DNA of 64,000 nucleotides from Rhizobium sp. RM (GTDB lineage Bacteria; Pseudomonadota; Alphaproteobacteria; Rhizobiales; Rhizobiaceae): positions 558,001-622,000 of the forward strand of contig NZ_JACAWV010000022.1 in assembly GCF_013390595.1 (NCBI RefSeq), given 5' to 3'. This document shows positions 36,915 to 47,023 of this stretch, piece after piece. Under the pieces are notes generated by a model. The model worked only from the letters and a program-made list of their open reading frames with translations. It did no database searches and was not told the origin of the DNA. Each line of letters begins with the position of its first letter. Position 1 is the first letter of the stretch. A program made the position numbers and the translations under genes.

Positions 36915-39446
36915 TTGAGCGTAAATCGTGTTCTCAGTGCCATATTCGAACGCCTACCGGTTCCGACGCTGGAGCTGGGCAAGGATGGCCAGGTATTGCA
37001 GATACCTGAACACGCTCCTCTTTTCACCGCACTTCCAGACAAGACCAGCATATTCGGTCTCGTCCACAAGGATCACCATCCAGCAATCAAGGCCGCGCTC
37101 GCCAATCCAGAGCAGCAATTGCCCTTTTCCGCCGATGTCCGGCTTGCCACTGTAGACGGCGGGCAGGACGTTTTCGTCGTATTGTCCATCGGCAGGATGG
37201 AAGTGGATGGAGAACAGCGGCTTTTTGCTCAGCTGACCGATGTCACCAGCCAGAGACGGCACGAAAACGCCATCGCATTCCGCGAAAAACGCTGGGATAG
37301 CGCGCTTGTCAGCGCCGGTCTTGGTGTCTGGGACCAGAATTTCGCGACCGGTGAAATGTACGGCTCCGACATCTGGCGCCAGATCCGCGGCATCAGAAAC
37401 GACAGCGAGCTGGAAACTGATTTCGAGCGCTGGGCGCAGAAAATACACCCCGACGACCGGGAACATACCCTGCATTGCATAGAACGCCAGAACGCCGGTG
37501 ACCCTGCCTATGCTGTGTTCGAATATCGCGAGCGCCACGAGGACGGCCGCTGGGTCTGGATCGAGTGCCGGGGCGCCTGTGTCGAACGTGATGAAAACGG
37601 CAAACCTGTGCGCATTGTCGGCACGGATGCGGATATTTCACAGAGAAAAGAAACCGAACATCAGGTCGAACGCATTTCGCGGTCCCTGAAACTTGCACTC
37701 GAAGCCTCTCAGGTCGGCGTGTTCGTGGCAAATTTCGATACCGGCATCACCGTATGGGATGACCGCATGTACGAGATCATGCAGATCGAAAGATCGGAAA
37801 CCATAGCGGTCGGCGGGCTCTGGGAAACCCGCGTTCATCCCGACGATATCGAGCGCGTCGAAAAGAACGTCGAATACCATGTCGCGCGGATGATCCCGTT
37901 TTCGGAAGAGTATCGTGCCATCATGCCGGATGGTTCGTACCGTTATATTCGCGCACGCTCTCTGCCGTTCATCGATTCCGATGGTCAGAAGAAGATGATC
38001 GGGGTGAACTGGGACGTCACCGCCGACGTGGCGCTCCGCAATGAACTGGAACGAGCCAAGACGCTTGCCGAGGCCCGCAATCGCGAACTCGAAACGGCCA
38101 AGACCAGGATCGAGTACAACGCAACCCACGACGATCTGACAGACCTGCCGAACCGCCGTTATCTCGATGCGATGTTCGACGGTTTTGCCAGGGAAAGTTT
38201 CGCCGAGGGCAAGGGTGTCGGGGTTCTCCACGTCGACCTCGACCGCTTCAAGCAGATCAACGATACACTCGGTCGCAAGACCGGTGACATGATGCTGAAG
38301 CACATCGCCGCGCTTTTGAAAAAGAACGCGCGCAATGCCGATTTTGTCGCCCATGTCGGTGGCGACGAATTCGTTGTCATCTCCCGGTTCTCAGGCAATC
38401 AGCGCAAGCTCGCATTGATGGCCGACCGGTTGATCAAGGAAATTCGAAAGCCCGTGCACTTTGAGGGGCATGTCTGTCGCCTCGGCGCCAGCATCGGCAT
38501 TGCCAGCAGCTATGGTCTGACGTCTGACGCCAAGCAGATACTGCTCAATGCCGATATTGCCCTCTACAACGCCAAGAAGCGTGGCCGGAACCGCTACGAA
38601 TTCTTTTCCGCCGATACCCAGGACATTCTCATCAACACCAAACGCATGTCCGATGACATCCTGCTGGCGCTCGAACGAGATGAATTCATCCCCTTCTACC
38701 AGTTCCGTTTCGACGCCCAGACACTGGACATTGCCGGCGTGGAAACACTGGCACGCTGGCAGCACCCGGAAAAAGGCATCCTGACACCTGATCGTTTTCT
38801 CGCGATCGCCGAGGACCTCGATGTCGTCTCGTCGATCGATGCGATGATGCTCGAAAAGGCGATCAAGGATTTCAAAGCCTGGGATATGGCCGGTCTCGAT
38901 GTTCCGAATATTTCCGTCAACGTCTCGTCGCGACGCCTGCATGACCCCGGACTGATGAAGTCGCTGTCCAATGTCGATATCCCGCCCGGCTCGGTATCTT
39001 TCGAACTGCTGGAATCGATATTCCTCGACGATAGCGACGAAGTGGCTATTTCGAACCTGCGCCAGTTGCGAGACATGGGCATTGATATCGAGATCGACGA
39101 TTTCGGCACCGGCCACGCCTCCATCGTCAGCCTTCTGAAAGTCAGTCCGAGCGTACTGAAAGTCGACCGGCAACTGGTGCGCACAGCACCGCAATCGTCC
39201 GAACAGCGCAAGTTGCTGACATCGATTATCGACATCGGCCGCTCGCTGGGCATCAAGGTTGTTGCCGAAGGTGTGGAAACGGCAGCCCATGTCAGGGTGC
39301 TGCAGAAGCTTGGCTGCGACTACCTGCAGGGCTATGCGCTGTGCCGGCCATTACCGCAGCAGGCAATCATCCCATTCGTCCAGTCGCAGCCCTGGCGGCA
39401 ACTGAACCTGGAAAGCCCGGGACCAACGCGCAAGCGCGCTTTTTGA
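36915..39446 (+). CDS. PAS-PAS-GGDEF-EAL cyclic-di-GMP signalling protein
   Basis: 843 residues without membrane helices. Sensor part: a variable N-terminal region, then two PAS/PAC units (~125-245 and ~255-375), a short coiled coil, GGDEF (VGGDEF at ~480) with an upstream RNAD inhibitory site, and EAL (~575-815). The EAL triplet reads ETL but its Glu is kept, as are NVS, FELLES, DDFGTG (~728), KVDR, AEGVET and LQGY, so both the cyclase and phosphodiesterase could be active. Likely cytoplasmic, controlling attachment or motility by local c-di-GMP. Starts at TTG 36915; no in-frame ATG nearby. Confidence 0.9.
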   Translation: MSVNRVLSAIFERLPVPTLELGKDGQVLQIPEHAPLFTALPDKTSIFGLVHKDHHPAIKAALANPEQQLPFSADVRLATVDGGQDVFVVLSIGRMEVDGEQRLFAQLTDVTSQRRHENAIAFREKRWDSALVSAGLGVWDQNFATGEMYGSDIWRQIRGIRNDSELETDFERWAQKIHPDDREHTLHCIERQNAGDPAYAVFEYRERHEDGRWVWIECRGACVERDENGKPVRIVGTDADISQRKETEHQVERISRSLKLALEASQVGVFVANFDTGITVWDDRMYEIMQIERSETIAVGGLWETRVHPDDIERVEKNVEYHVARMIPFSEEYRAIMPDGSYRYIRARSLPFIDSDGQKKMIGVNWDVTADVALRNELERAKTLAEARNRELETAKTRIEYNATHDDLTDLPNRRYLDAMFDGFARESFAEGKGVGVLHVDLDRFKQINDTLGRKTGDMMLKHIAALLKKNARNADFVAHVGGDEFVVISRFSGNQRKLALMADRLIKEIRKPVHFEGHVCRLGASIGIASSYGLTSDAKQILLNADIALYNAKKRGRNRYEFFSADTQDILINTKRMSDDILLALERDEFIPFYQFRFDAQTLDIAGVETLARWQHPEKGILTPDRFLAIAEDLDVVSSIDAMMLEKAIKDFKAWDMAGLDVPNISVNVSSRRLHDPGLMKSLSNVDIPPGSVSFELLESIFLDDSDEVAISNLRQLRDMGIDIEIDDFGTGHASIVSLLKVSPSVLKVDRQLVRTAPQSSEQRKLLTSIIDIGRSLGIKVVAEGVETAAHVRVLQKLGCDYLQGYALCRPLPQQAIIPFVQSQPWRQLNLESPGPTRKRAF

Positions 39447-39728
39447 GGCGCTTTCGCCCTTTGCCATCGTGAAAACATAATTTTTCTTCGCTGATGGATG
39501 CCGCATTCGTGGCATTCGTCTTCACGACGAATGGGATATTCATGAAGCACCGCTGCTGAAAAATCGTGACCGACGGTATCATTCAGGCGTAACCTGCAGC
39601 AGACCATAAGAATCGAAGGGAAGATATGCCGCCCGCATTGTAGAATTCTCTCTTTTCCGTTATGGGACCGCTTCAAAGACAGAAACGCAACGCCGACAGA
39701 ATCGGCGTCAACCAAGAGACCTGCTAAT

Positions 39729-40493
39729 ATGAATCGTCGCCGCCGTATCTACGAAGGCAAGGCCAAGATCCTTTACGAAGGTCCGGAGCCGGGAACGCTC
39801 ATCCAGTTCTTCAAGGACGATGCGACCGCCTTCAACAAGAAGAAGCACGAAGTCATCGACGGCAAGGGTGTGTTGAACAACCGCATCTCTGAATATGTCT
39901 TTACCCATCTGAACAAGATCGGCATTCCGACGCACTTCATTCGCCGCCTCAACATGCGCGAGCAATTGATCCGGGAAGTCGAAATGATCCCGCTTGAGGT
40001 CGTCGTGCGCAATGTCGCCGCCGGCTCGCTATCCAAGCGTCTCGGCATTGACGAAGGCGTTGTTCTTCCGCGCTCGATCATCGAGTTCTACTACAAGTCC
40101 GATGCACTTGAAGACCCGATGGTCTCCGAAGAGCACATCACGGCTTTCGGCTGGGCAAATCCTGCCGAGCTTGATGACATCATGGCACTGGCGATCCGCG
40201 TCAACGACTTCCTGTCCGGCCTGTTCCTTGGCGTCGGCATCCAGCTCGTCGACTTCAAGATCGAATGCGGCCGCCTGTTCGAAGGCGACATGATGCGCAT
40301 CATTCTCGCTGACGAGATTTCTCCCGATAGCTGCCGTCTGTGGGATATCGAGACCCAGGAAAAAATGGACAAGGACCGCTTCCGCCGTGACATGGGCGGA
40401 CTGCTGGAGGCCTATTCCGAGGTCGCGCGCCGGCTTGGCATCATCAATGAAAACGAACCGATCCGCGGCACTGGCCCGGTTCTGGTGAAGTAA
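39729..40493 (+). CDS. purC: SAICAR synthetase
   Basis: 254 residues. [44 protein letters not shown], and [12 protein letters not shown] are signature stretches. Condenses CAIR with aspartate in purine synthesis. First gene of purC-purS-purQ, 33 bases from purS. The 282-base space upstream has no purine riboswitch-like core that I can find. Confidence 0.97.
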   Translation: MNRRRRIYEGKAKILYEGPEPGTLIQFFKDDATAFNKKKHEVIDGKGVLNNRISEYVFTHLNKIGIPTHFIRRLNMREQLIREVEMIPLEVVVRNVAAGSLSKRLGIDEGVVLPRSIIEFYYKSDALEDPMVSEEHITAFGWANPAELDDIMALAIRVNDFLSGLFLGVGIQLVDFKIECGRLFEGDMMRIILADEISPDSCRLWDIETQEKMDKDRFRRDMGGLLEAYSEVARRLGIINENEPIRGTGPVLVK

Positions 40494-40526
40494 CTGCCGT
40501 TTTAAGTGAAATCAGGAGAAGATCAG

Positions 40527-40769
40527 GTGATCAAGGCACGGGTGACTGTTACGCTGAAGAATGGCGTTCTCGATCCGCAGGGCAAGGCAATCGAAGGCGC
40601 GCTCGGCAGCCTCGGTTTCGAAGGTGTGGGCCAGGTCCGTCAGGGCAAGGTGTTCGACCTCGAAGTCGGCGGCACAGACAAGGCCAAGGCCGAAGCCGAC
40701 CTGAAGGCAATGTGCGAAAAACTGTTGGCCAACACGGTTATCGAAAACTACGCCATCGCTATTCTCTAA
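40527..40769 (+). CDS. purS: FGAM synthase subunit PurS
   Basis: 80 residues, starting at GTG 40527 (AGGAG six to ten bases before) as IKARVTVTLKNGVLDPQGKAIEGAL, the typical PurS opening. The small subunit links PurQ and PurL so that ammonia can pass between them. Its expected length is 80-84, which supports this start over the upstream GTG at 40506. Confidence 0.95.
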   Translation: MIKARVTVTLKNGVLDPQGKAIEGALGSLGFEGVGQVRQGKVFDLEVGGTDKAKAEADLKAMCEKLLANTVIENYAIAIL

Positions 40770-40787
40770 GCTGAGGAGCCGCCGTCC

Positions 40788-41459
40788 ATGAAATCCGCCG
40801 TCGTTCAACTTCCCGGCCTCAACCGCGACCGCGACATGATCGCCGCCCTGACCAAGATTTCCGGCAAGGCGCCCGTGACCATCTGGCAGACGGAAACGGA
40901 AATTCCCGATGTCGACCTGATCGTCATTCCCGGTGGCTTTTCCTACGGTGACTATCTGCGGTGTGGCGCAATCGCTGCACGCATGCCGGTCATGCAGGCC
41001 ATTCGTGAAAAGGCTGAAAAGGGCGTCAAGGTTCTTGGCGTCTGCAACGGCTTCCAGATCCTCGTCGAAGCCGGCATGTTGCCGGGTGCATTGATGCGCA
41101 ACGCATCGTTGAAGTTCGTCTGCCGCGAAGTGAAGCTCGAAGTCGCCAATAACGACACCGAATTTACCCGCGCTTACGACAAGGGCCAGATCCTGCGCTG
41201 CCCGGTTGCCCACCATGACGGCAACTACTTTGTCGAAGCCGACGAACTGAAGGCCCTGGAAAACAACGGCCAGGTCGTTTTCCGTTATGCCGAAGGCACC
41301 AACCCGAACGGCTCGCTGAACGACATTGCCGGCGTGATCAACGCCAAGGGCAATGTTCTAGGCATGATGCCGCATCCGGAAAACCTGATCGAAGCTGCCC
41401 ATGGCGGCAACGACGGACGCGGCCTGTTCGCATCGGCGCTCGGCGTCATCGCGGCCTGA
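40788..41459 (+). CDS. purQ: FGAM synthase glutaminase subunit PurQ
   Basis: 223 residues, class I glutamine amidotransferase. Nucleophile in LGVCNGFQ, with [20 protein letters not shown] and MPHPEN (His-Glu dyad region). Releases ammonia from glutamine for PurL. Follows purS by 18 bases. Confidence 0.97.
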   Translation: MKSAVVQLPGLNRDRDMIAALTKISGKAPVTIWQTETEIPDVDLIVIPGGFSYGDYLRCGAIAARMPVMQAIREKAEKGVKVLGVCNGFQILVEAGMLPGALMRNASLKFVCREVKLEVANNDTEFTRAYDKGQILRCPVAHHDGNYFVEADELKALENNGQVVFRYAEGTNPNGSLNDIAGVINAKGNVLGMMPHPENLIEAAHGGNDGRGLFASALGVIAA

Positions 41460-41556
41460 TCCGACACAAGGCCCAAAGGGCCGACAAGATACAGAGCGGC
41501 GGGACCGGTTCCGCTATCCGCCGCTCCCGCCTGTTCTCATTTTTCGGATAAACGTG

Positions 41557-41961
41557 ATGAGCCGCCTGCTTCGCTTTACTTTCAGCCGTGCCGCAGGTCT
41601 GACGCTTGCCGCCCTTGCCCTCGCCGCTTGCCAACCAAAGCCGCAGCCGGTCAGTTCCGTTTCCCACGCAGCATTGCCGACCATGGAGCGCATCGCGCTC
41701 GGCGCCAATGCCTGCTGGTTCAAATCCGGCGACCCGGCATTCAAGTCCTACCGCCTTGCACCCGAACTGAATTCCTTCTCCGGCCGCCCGCGCATTCTTC
41801 TCGTGCCGCGCAACAGCCCGGAATCCAGACCGATGCTCGTCGTCCAGGCGGAAGGCAATCCGGCAAAGCTCGATGCTTTCGGTCCTGTGATGAATGAGGG
41901 GATGTCGTCTCGCATTGCCGCCGACGTCAAGCGTTGGGCAAATGGCGGCAAGGGTTGCTGA
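41557..41961 (+). CDS. Hypothetical lipoprotein
   Basis: 134 residues with a lipoprotein signal ending LALAAC (Cys at ~25), then a mature part with GANACWFKSGDPAFKSYRLAPELNSF and no known domain seen. Two further Cys, one at the very C-terminus (GGKGC), could form a disulfide in the periplasm. Starts 97 bases after purQ; whether it belongs to the purine transcript is unclear. Start at ATG 41557; the longer frame runs into purQ. Confidence 0.78.
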   Translation: MSRLLRFTFSRAAGLTLAALALAACQPKPQPVSSVSHAALPTMERIALGANACWFKSGDPAFKSYRLAPELNSFSGRPRILLVPRNSPESRPMLVVQAEGNPAKLDAFGPVMNEGMSSRIAADVKRWANGGKGC

Positions 41962-41981
41962 TCTAACAGCCTTCCGCACAT

Positions 41982-42020
41982 AAAAAGACCCGCCAGGCCG
42001 GTTGGGATTGGCATGGCGGG
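41982..42020 (-). terminator. Intrinsic terminator for the DUF1127 gene
   Basis: On the minus strand CCCGCCA ... TGGCGGG, followed by TCTTTTT; the loop contains a TGCC/GGCC inner pair. Confidence 0.7.
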
Positions 42021-42134
42021 CCTGCCGATGGCATTAAGGCGCCGGGGAAAGAAGGCGCCGCTCTCCGGCAGAAAATCAGCAGGCACCGGGCCGCAGAACC
42101 TGATACGGTCTGCTGGTGATCTGCTGACAGAAAA

Positions 42135-42440
42135 CTAAAGGGATCGCGAAGGCCAGTTGAGAAGATCGGCCTTGCTTGCCTCCCTCTGGGCCTCCTCACG
42201 CGTCAGACCGATATCGAGCAATTGCTCATCGGACAATTCGCGCAGGGCAAGACGGCCCGACCGCTTCATGAACCACTGAGATGCGCGCACAATGACGCGA
42301 CCAATAAACGTGCGGGCGATCCTGGCCGGAAACGGCGCCGGTGCAACCATGTCACCGGCATCGCGGAACACGCGTTCCCGTTCGTAACCGTCAGGATAAA
42401 TTGTATCCATTGTCGAAAGGTATTGATCCATCTTGCGCAT
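42135..42440 (-). CDS. DUF1127 family protein
   Basis: 101 residues; the C-terminal ALRELSDEQLLDIGLTREEAQREA block is the DUF1127 (YjiS-like) core of ~45 residues, preceded by a longer Arg-rich N-terminus. Small DUF1127 proteins in Agrobacterium have been linked to phosphate and carbon metabolism through RNA-level effects, which is literature knowledge and not shown here. Divergent from the MocR-type regulator with a 91-base gap, so it is the obvious candidate target. ATG 42440 follows TAGGTG. Confidence 0.82.
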   Translation of the reverse strand: MRKMDQYLSTMDTIYPDGYERERVFRDAGDMVAPAPFPARIARTFIGRVIVRASQWFMKRSGRLALRELSDEQLLDIGLTREEAQREASKADLLNWPSRSL

Positions 42441-42446
42441 ATTGCA

Positions 42447-42528
42447 CCTATTGTCTCCATTTATGTTCACATTGAACGCAAACAATAAATACAATTGACT
42501 CACAGACAGATACAATGCATAAATTGTC
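42447..42528. promoter_or_regulatory. Candidate operator repeats between DUF1127 and the MocR gene
   Basis: ATACAAT occurs at 42489-42495 and 42510-42516, start-to-start spacing 21 bases (two helix turns), with related ATTGTC at 42450-42455 and AATTGTC at 42522-42528 on the other strand's sense. Directly repeated short sites on one DNA face are characteristic for MocR/PdxR-type regulators. Confidence 0.6.
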
Positions 42529-42531
42529 ACC

Positions 42532-43950
42532 ATGACAAATTGGCTTCCAGACATCACCAAGGGCGATGGCCCGATTTATCTCCGCCTTGCAGACAGCATT
42601 GAAGGCGCGATTTCGGATGGCACGCTTGGCGCCGGCACAAAATTGCCGCCACAACGCAACCTCGCTTACGACCTGGGCGTGACAATCGGTACAATCAGCC
42701 GGGCCTATGCGCTGATACACGAGCGCGGGTTGGTCAGTGGCGAGGTTGGCCGCGGCACCTATGTCAACGAACGAAAATCTCCCACACCGCAGACCCAGGC
42801 CGCGCCGACAACGGCGGCCTTCGGTGGAACACGCCACGGGCTCGACGTTAAGGGCGAATTCCGCATGAACACGACGGCCGCCCCCGATATCGGCCAAAGC
42901 GCATTGATCGGCGCGCATATCGGTGAGATTGCCCGCGACTGCCCTTCCGAGATCACCAATTACATCAGGGCATTGCCGGATAGCTGGTGCATCGCCGGCG
43001 CGCGCTGGCTGTCGCAGAATGGCTGGTCCCCCAAGCCGGAAAACATCGTCTCCACGCTCGGTGCGCATGCAGGCGTGATGAGCGTCATTACCGCCATGAC
43101 TGCGCCCGGCGACCGGATTGTTTTCGAGCCCCTCACCTATTCGCACATCAGCCGCAGCGCGGCCCTTGCCGGACGGCGGGTGACGCTGGTCGAAGCGGAT
43201 GAGAAGGGCATCGTTCCCGAAGATTTCGAACGGGTCTGCGCCCAGCAGCACCCGAAGATGATCTTTCTGATGTCGGCCGGCCAGAACCCCACTTGCGCCA
43301 CCTTACCGGAAGAGCGGCGGCGGATGATTGCCGACATCGCCCGCAAATACGGCGTCTGGATCATCGAAGACAATTTGTACGGCGCCATGACCCGCGAAGA
43401 AATTCCGCTTATCGCTGAGTTCGCGCCGGATATGACCTTCGTTGTGGGAGGCCTTTCCAAATCTGTTGCAGCCGGCGTCCGTGGCGGCTGGGTCGCCTGC
43501 CCCGCGCAATTTTCATCGCGAATCCGCATCTCGCATTCGATGATGACTGGCGGATTGCCGTTCATGCTGGCGGAATTGAATGCCCGCCTCGTCAACAGCG
43601 GTGACGCGCACGATATCCGCAAGGACTGTCTTGCCGAGATCAATCAGCGCGAAGCGATCGCCAGAAAGGTTCTTGCCGGCATGGAGTTCAATTCCCTGCC
43701 GGATATTGCCTTCCTCTGGCTGAAGCTGCCTGAACCCTGGCTTTCCGGGACATTCCGCAGCGCTGCTGCGCGAGAAGGCGTGCTGATCGATGATGAGGAC
43801 GAGTTCAAGGCCGGCAGAGCCGAGAAGGTCTATCACCGCGTCCGTATCAGCTTCTCCGGCCCCTCGACGCAGCAGGAAATGACCGAAGCCTTCGGCATTC
43901 TGCGCCGCCTGCTCGACAATGGTTCGGCAGGATATGAAAGCGTTGCCTGA
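42532..43950 (+). CDS. MocR/PdxR-type transcriptional regulator
   Basis: 472 residues: an N-terminal GntR winged helix-turn-helix (residues ~12-80: IYLRLADSIEGAISDGTLGAG, LPPQRNLAYDLGVTIGTISRAY), a linker, then a full aminotransferase-like domain with WIIEDNLYG and PLP lysine in GGLSKSVAAGVRGGW. These proteins sense PLP or an amino compound such as GABA. The lysine is kept, so PLP binding is likely. Divergent from DUF1127. Confidence 0.93.
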   Translation: MTNWLPDITKGDGPIYLRLADSIEGAISDGTLGAGTKLPPQRNLAYDLGVTIGTISRAYALIHERGLVSGEVGRGTYVNERKSPTPQTQAAPTTAAFGGTRHGLDVKGEFRMNTTAAPDIGQSALIGAHIGEIARDCPSEITNYIRALPDSWCIAGARWLSQNGWSPKPENIVSTLGAHAGVMSVITAMTAPGDRIVFEPLTYSHISRSAALAGRRVTLVEADEKGIVPEDFERVCAQQHPKMIFLMSAGQNPTCATLPEERRRMIADIARKYGVWIIEDNLYGAMTREEIPLIAEFAPDMTFVVGGLSKSVAAGVRGGWVACPAQFSSRIRISHSMMTGGLPFMLAELNARLVNSGDAHDIRKDCLAEINQREAIARKVLAGMEFNSLPDIAFLWLKLPEPWLSGTFRSAAAREGVLIDDEDEFKAGRAEKVYHRVRISFSGPSTQQEMTEAFGILRRLLDNGSAGYESVA

Positions 43951-44068
43951 GCCGATCTGACGGCAACAGAGTCTTTCGCGCAACAGCCGGCGGAATTCGA
44001 AAACCGGATCATTTCCTAACCCCGCGAATCTGGCATCCTCCGCCTGATCAGAGCGGGGGATTGATTCG

Positions 44069-44659
44069 ATGGTTGCATTCGGTTCCTTTTCCGCCAGGCG
44101 TGCAATCGCTCTGGCTATGATGTCTGCCCTTTTGCCCATTGCTGCAGTGACGGGGGCGCAGGCTGCCGAGGGCACCGTGTTCGACGAGTTGCGGTTTGGC
44201 ACCACAGCCTCCGTCTCCAATCCGGACAATGGCGGCGAAGACGGCGTATTCCCCGCCTTCACCGCATATTTCGACCCCTTCGCCAACGCTTCCGCCGTCA
44301 CGCTCGGTCAAAAGCTTGCCCGCCCCCGTCTGCACATCGGCACTGAAATTGGCACCGATGGCGCTGCCAACACCATTTTCGGCGGCGTGAACTGGACCTT
44401 CGATCTCAATCCGAAAATCTTCATCGATCTTGGTTTTGGCGGGCTGTGGCATGACGGCAAGCTGAAAAACGACCCCGGCGAAACAGGCCCTGAGTTCGGC
44501 TGTCGGGCGCTTTTTCACGAATACGCCGCGATCGGCTATCGCTTTGACAACAACTGGAACATTTCGGCCCAGATCGAGCACGCATCACACGCCAATCTTT
44601 GCGACGGCCCCAACGACGGACTGACGCGAGTGGGCCTGATGGTCGGTTACAAGTTCTGA
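44069..44659 (+). CDS. PagL-like lipid A deacylase (acyloxyacyl hydrolase family)
   Basis: 196 residues: a signal peptide ending AQAA (~33), then beta strands alternating in the outer-membrane barrel style and a terminal aromatic residue (VGYKF). The motif HASHAN (171-176) corresponds to the H-x-S-N-A catalytic motif of PagL 3-O-deacylases. The acidic residue expected about 12-14 positions on appears to be Thr186, so activity is uncertain. If active it would trim lipid A in the outer membrane. Located between the MocR gene and purL. Confidence 0.75.
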   Translation: MVAFGSFSARRAIALAMMSALLPIAAVTGAQAAEGTVFDELRFGTTASVSNPDNGGEDGVFPAFTAYFDPFANASAVTLGQKLARPRLHIGTEIGTDGAANTIFGGVNWTFDLNPKIFIDLGFGGLWHDGKLKNDPGETGPEFGCRALFHEYAAIGYRFDNNWNISAQIEHASHANLCDGPNDGLTRVGLMVGYKF

Positions 44660-44773
44660 ATAAGGGCATAAAGCGGCGATTTGCTGGGTTTACCGCGCAT
44701 TTTCCTGTCGCGCCAATCAGCCTCTTGCGCTAAAGAACCGGAAACTTCCCTCGGCTCGAACCGCGTGAGACCT

Positions 44774-47008
44774 ATGTCGATTCCAAACTCCATCAAGATC
44801 ACCCCGGAACTCGTTGCATCCCACGGGCTGAAGCCCGACGAATACCAGCGTATCCTCGACCTGATCGGACGAGAGCCCACTTTCACCGAGCTCGGCATCT
44901 TTTCCGCCATGTGGAATGAGCACTGCTCCTACAAATCGTCGAAGAAGTGGCTGAAGACGCTGCCGACCAAGGGGCCGCGCGTCATTCAGGGACCGGGCGA
45001 AAACGCCGGTGTCGTGGATATCGATGACGGCGACTGCGTCGTCTTCAAGATGGAAAGCCACAACCACCCGTCCTACATCGAACCTTACCAGGGCGCGGCA
45101 ACCGGCGTCGGCGGCATTCTGCGCGACGTGTTCACCATGGGCGCGCGTCCGATCGCAGCCATGAACGCGCTGCGCTTCGGCGCTCCGGATCACCCGAAGA
45201 CCCGTCACCTTGTCGCAGGCGTTGTTGCAGGCGTTGGCGGCTACGGCAACTCCTTCGGCGTACCGACCGTCGGTGGCGAAGTGGAATTCGATCCGCGCTA
45301 TAACGGCAACATTCTGGTCAACGCATTCGCTGCCGGCCTTGCCAAGTCCGACGCCATCTTCCTTTCCGAAGCCAAGGGCGTTGGCCTTCCGGTCGTTTAC
45401 CTCGGTGCGAAGACCGGCCGTGACGGCGTGGGTGGTGCAACGATGGCGTCTGCCGAGTTCGACGAGTCCATCGAAGAAAAGCGCCCGACGGTTCAGGTCG
45501 GCGACCCCTTCACCGAAAAGTGCCTGCTGGAAGCCTGCCTTGAACTGATGAAGACCGGCGCGGTCATCGCCATTCAGGACATGGGAGCGGCTGGCCTGAC
45601 CTGCTCGGCTGTTGAAATGGGCGCCAAGGGCGACCTCGGCATCGAGCTTGACCTGAATACCGTGCCGGTGCGCGAAGAGCGCATGACGGCTTACGAAATG
45701 ATGCTGTCGGAAAGCCAGGAGCGCATGCTCATGGTGCTCGAGCCCTCCAAGGAAGACGTTGCCAAGGCGATCTTCGTCAAGTGGGGTCTGGACTTCGCCA
45801 TTGTCGGCAAGACCACCGACGATCTGCGTTTCCGCGTTCTGCACAACGGCGAAGAAGTTGCCAACCTGCCGATCAAGGATCTCGGCGATCAGGCTCCGGA
45901 ATACGACCGTCCGTGGACACCGGCCAAGGTTGCCGCACCGCTTGCGGAAAACGACGTGCCTGCGGCCGATGTTGCCGATGCGCTCGTTTCGCTGATCGGT
46001 TCTGCCAACAACTCGTCGCGCCGTTGGGTCTACGAACAGTACGACACGCTGATCCAGGGCAACTCCCTGCAGCTTCCAGGCGGCGACGCCGGTGTGGTGC
46101 GCGTTGAAGGTCATGACAAGAAGGCACTTGCCTTCTCCTCCGACGTAACGCCGCGTTACGTTGAGGCCGACCCGTTCGAAGGCGGCAAGCAGGCCGTTGC
46201 GGAATGCTGGCGCAACATCACGGCGACCGGCGCTCTGCCGCTGGCTGCCACCGACAACCTGAACTTCGGCAACCCGGAAAAGCCCGAGATCATGAGCCAG
46301 CTCGTTCATGCCATCAAGGGCATCGGCGAAGCCTGCAGCGTGCTGGAATTCCCGATCGTCTCGGGCAACGTCTCGCTCTATAACGAGACCAACGGTCAGG
46401 CGATCCTGCCAACCCCGACCATTGGCGGCGTCGGCCTGCTGAAGGACTGGGGCAAGATGGCTCGCATTCGTTTTGCTGCGGCTGATGAAGTCATTCTCCT
46501 GATTGGCGCGCCTGTCGGCCTTGGCAGCCATATTGCCCAGTCGGTCTACATGCGTGACATTCACGGCCGTATCGATGGCCCTGCCCCGCATGTCGATCTC
46601 GCTGCCGAAAAGCAGAACGGCGATTTCGTTCGTTCGCTGATCGTCGACGGACTGACGACTGCCGTTCACGATTGCTCGTCCGGTGGTCTGGCGCTTGCTG
46701 TTGCCGAAATGGCAATTTCGTCCGGTATCGGTGCAACTGTCGATGCGGTTGAAGGCCATAATCCGATCCTCACCTTCTACGGCGAGGACCAGGGTCGCTA
46801 TGTTCTGACGGTCAAGACGTCCGACCTCGAAAAGGTCGAGGCGGCTGCCAGGGCATCGGGCGTTTCCTGCCAGAAAATCGGCGTTACAGGCGGCTCCAGC
46901 GTAAAGCTGGGCACGGCGCGTGCTGTCGAGATTAAAGAATTGCACTCGGCATATGAATCGTGGTTCCCTGAATTCATGGACGGCGAAACTCTCGTCGCTG
47001 CAGAATAA
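44774..47008 (+). CDS. purL: FGAM synthase large subunit
   Basis: 744 residues, the small PurL form lacking the glutaminase domain, which fits separate PurS and PurQ genes. Contains [40 protein letters not shown] and ATP-binding blocks typical for the AIR-synthase superfamily repeats. ATG 44774; longer frame from 44681 is unrelated to the family start. It begins 3.3 kb after purQ, and bolA follows after 15 bases. Confidence 0.97.
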   Translation: MSIPNSIKITPELVASHGLKPDEYQRILDLIGREPTFTELGIFSAMWNEHCSYKSSKKWLKTLPTKGPRVIQGPGENAGVVDIDDGDCVVFKMESHNHPSYIEPYQGAATGVGGILRDVFTMGARPIAAMNALRFGAPDHPKTRHLVAGVVAGVGGYGNSFGVPTVGGEVEFDPRYNGNILVNAFAAGLAKSDAIFLSEAKGVGLPVVYLGAKTGRDGVGGATMASAEFDESIEEKRPTVQVGDPFTEKCLLEACLELMKTGAVIAIQDMGAAGLTCSAVEMGAKGDLGIELDLNTVPVREERMTAYEMMLSESQERMLMVLEPSKEDVAKAIFVKWGLDFAIVGKTTDDLRFRVLHNGEEVANLPIKDLGDQAPEYDRPWTPAKVAAPLAENDVPAADVADALVSLIGSANNSSRRWVYEQYDTLIQGNSLQLPGGDAGVVRVEGHDKKALAFSSDVTPRYVEADPFEGGKQAVAECWRNITATGALPLAATDNLNFGNPEKPEIMSQLVHAIKGIGEACSVLEFPIVSGNVSLYNETNGQAILPTPTIGGVGLLKDWGKMARIRFAAADEVILLIGAPVGLGSHIAQSVYMRDIHGRIDGPAPHVDLAAEKQNGDFVRSLIVDGLTTAVHDCSSGGLALAVAEMAISSGIGATVDAVEGHNPILTFYGEDQGRYVLTVKTSDLEKVEAAARASGVSCQKIGVTGGSSVKLGTARAVEIKELHSAYESWFPEFMDGETLVAAE

Positions 47009-47023
47009 TCAAGGAGAAACACC

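Noticed and set aside
39447-39728. Purine riboswitch or PurR-like box before purC
   Set aside because: An ATTCGTC/GACGAAT hairpin is present at 39514-39532, but no riboswitch core and no recognised operator; purine riboswitches are not expected in this group.
44717-46945. A 742-codon open frame antisense to purL
   Set aside because: High-GC codon bias leaves the complementary frame free of stops; the product is low in hydrophobic order, and purL is certain on the plus strand.
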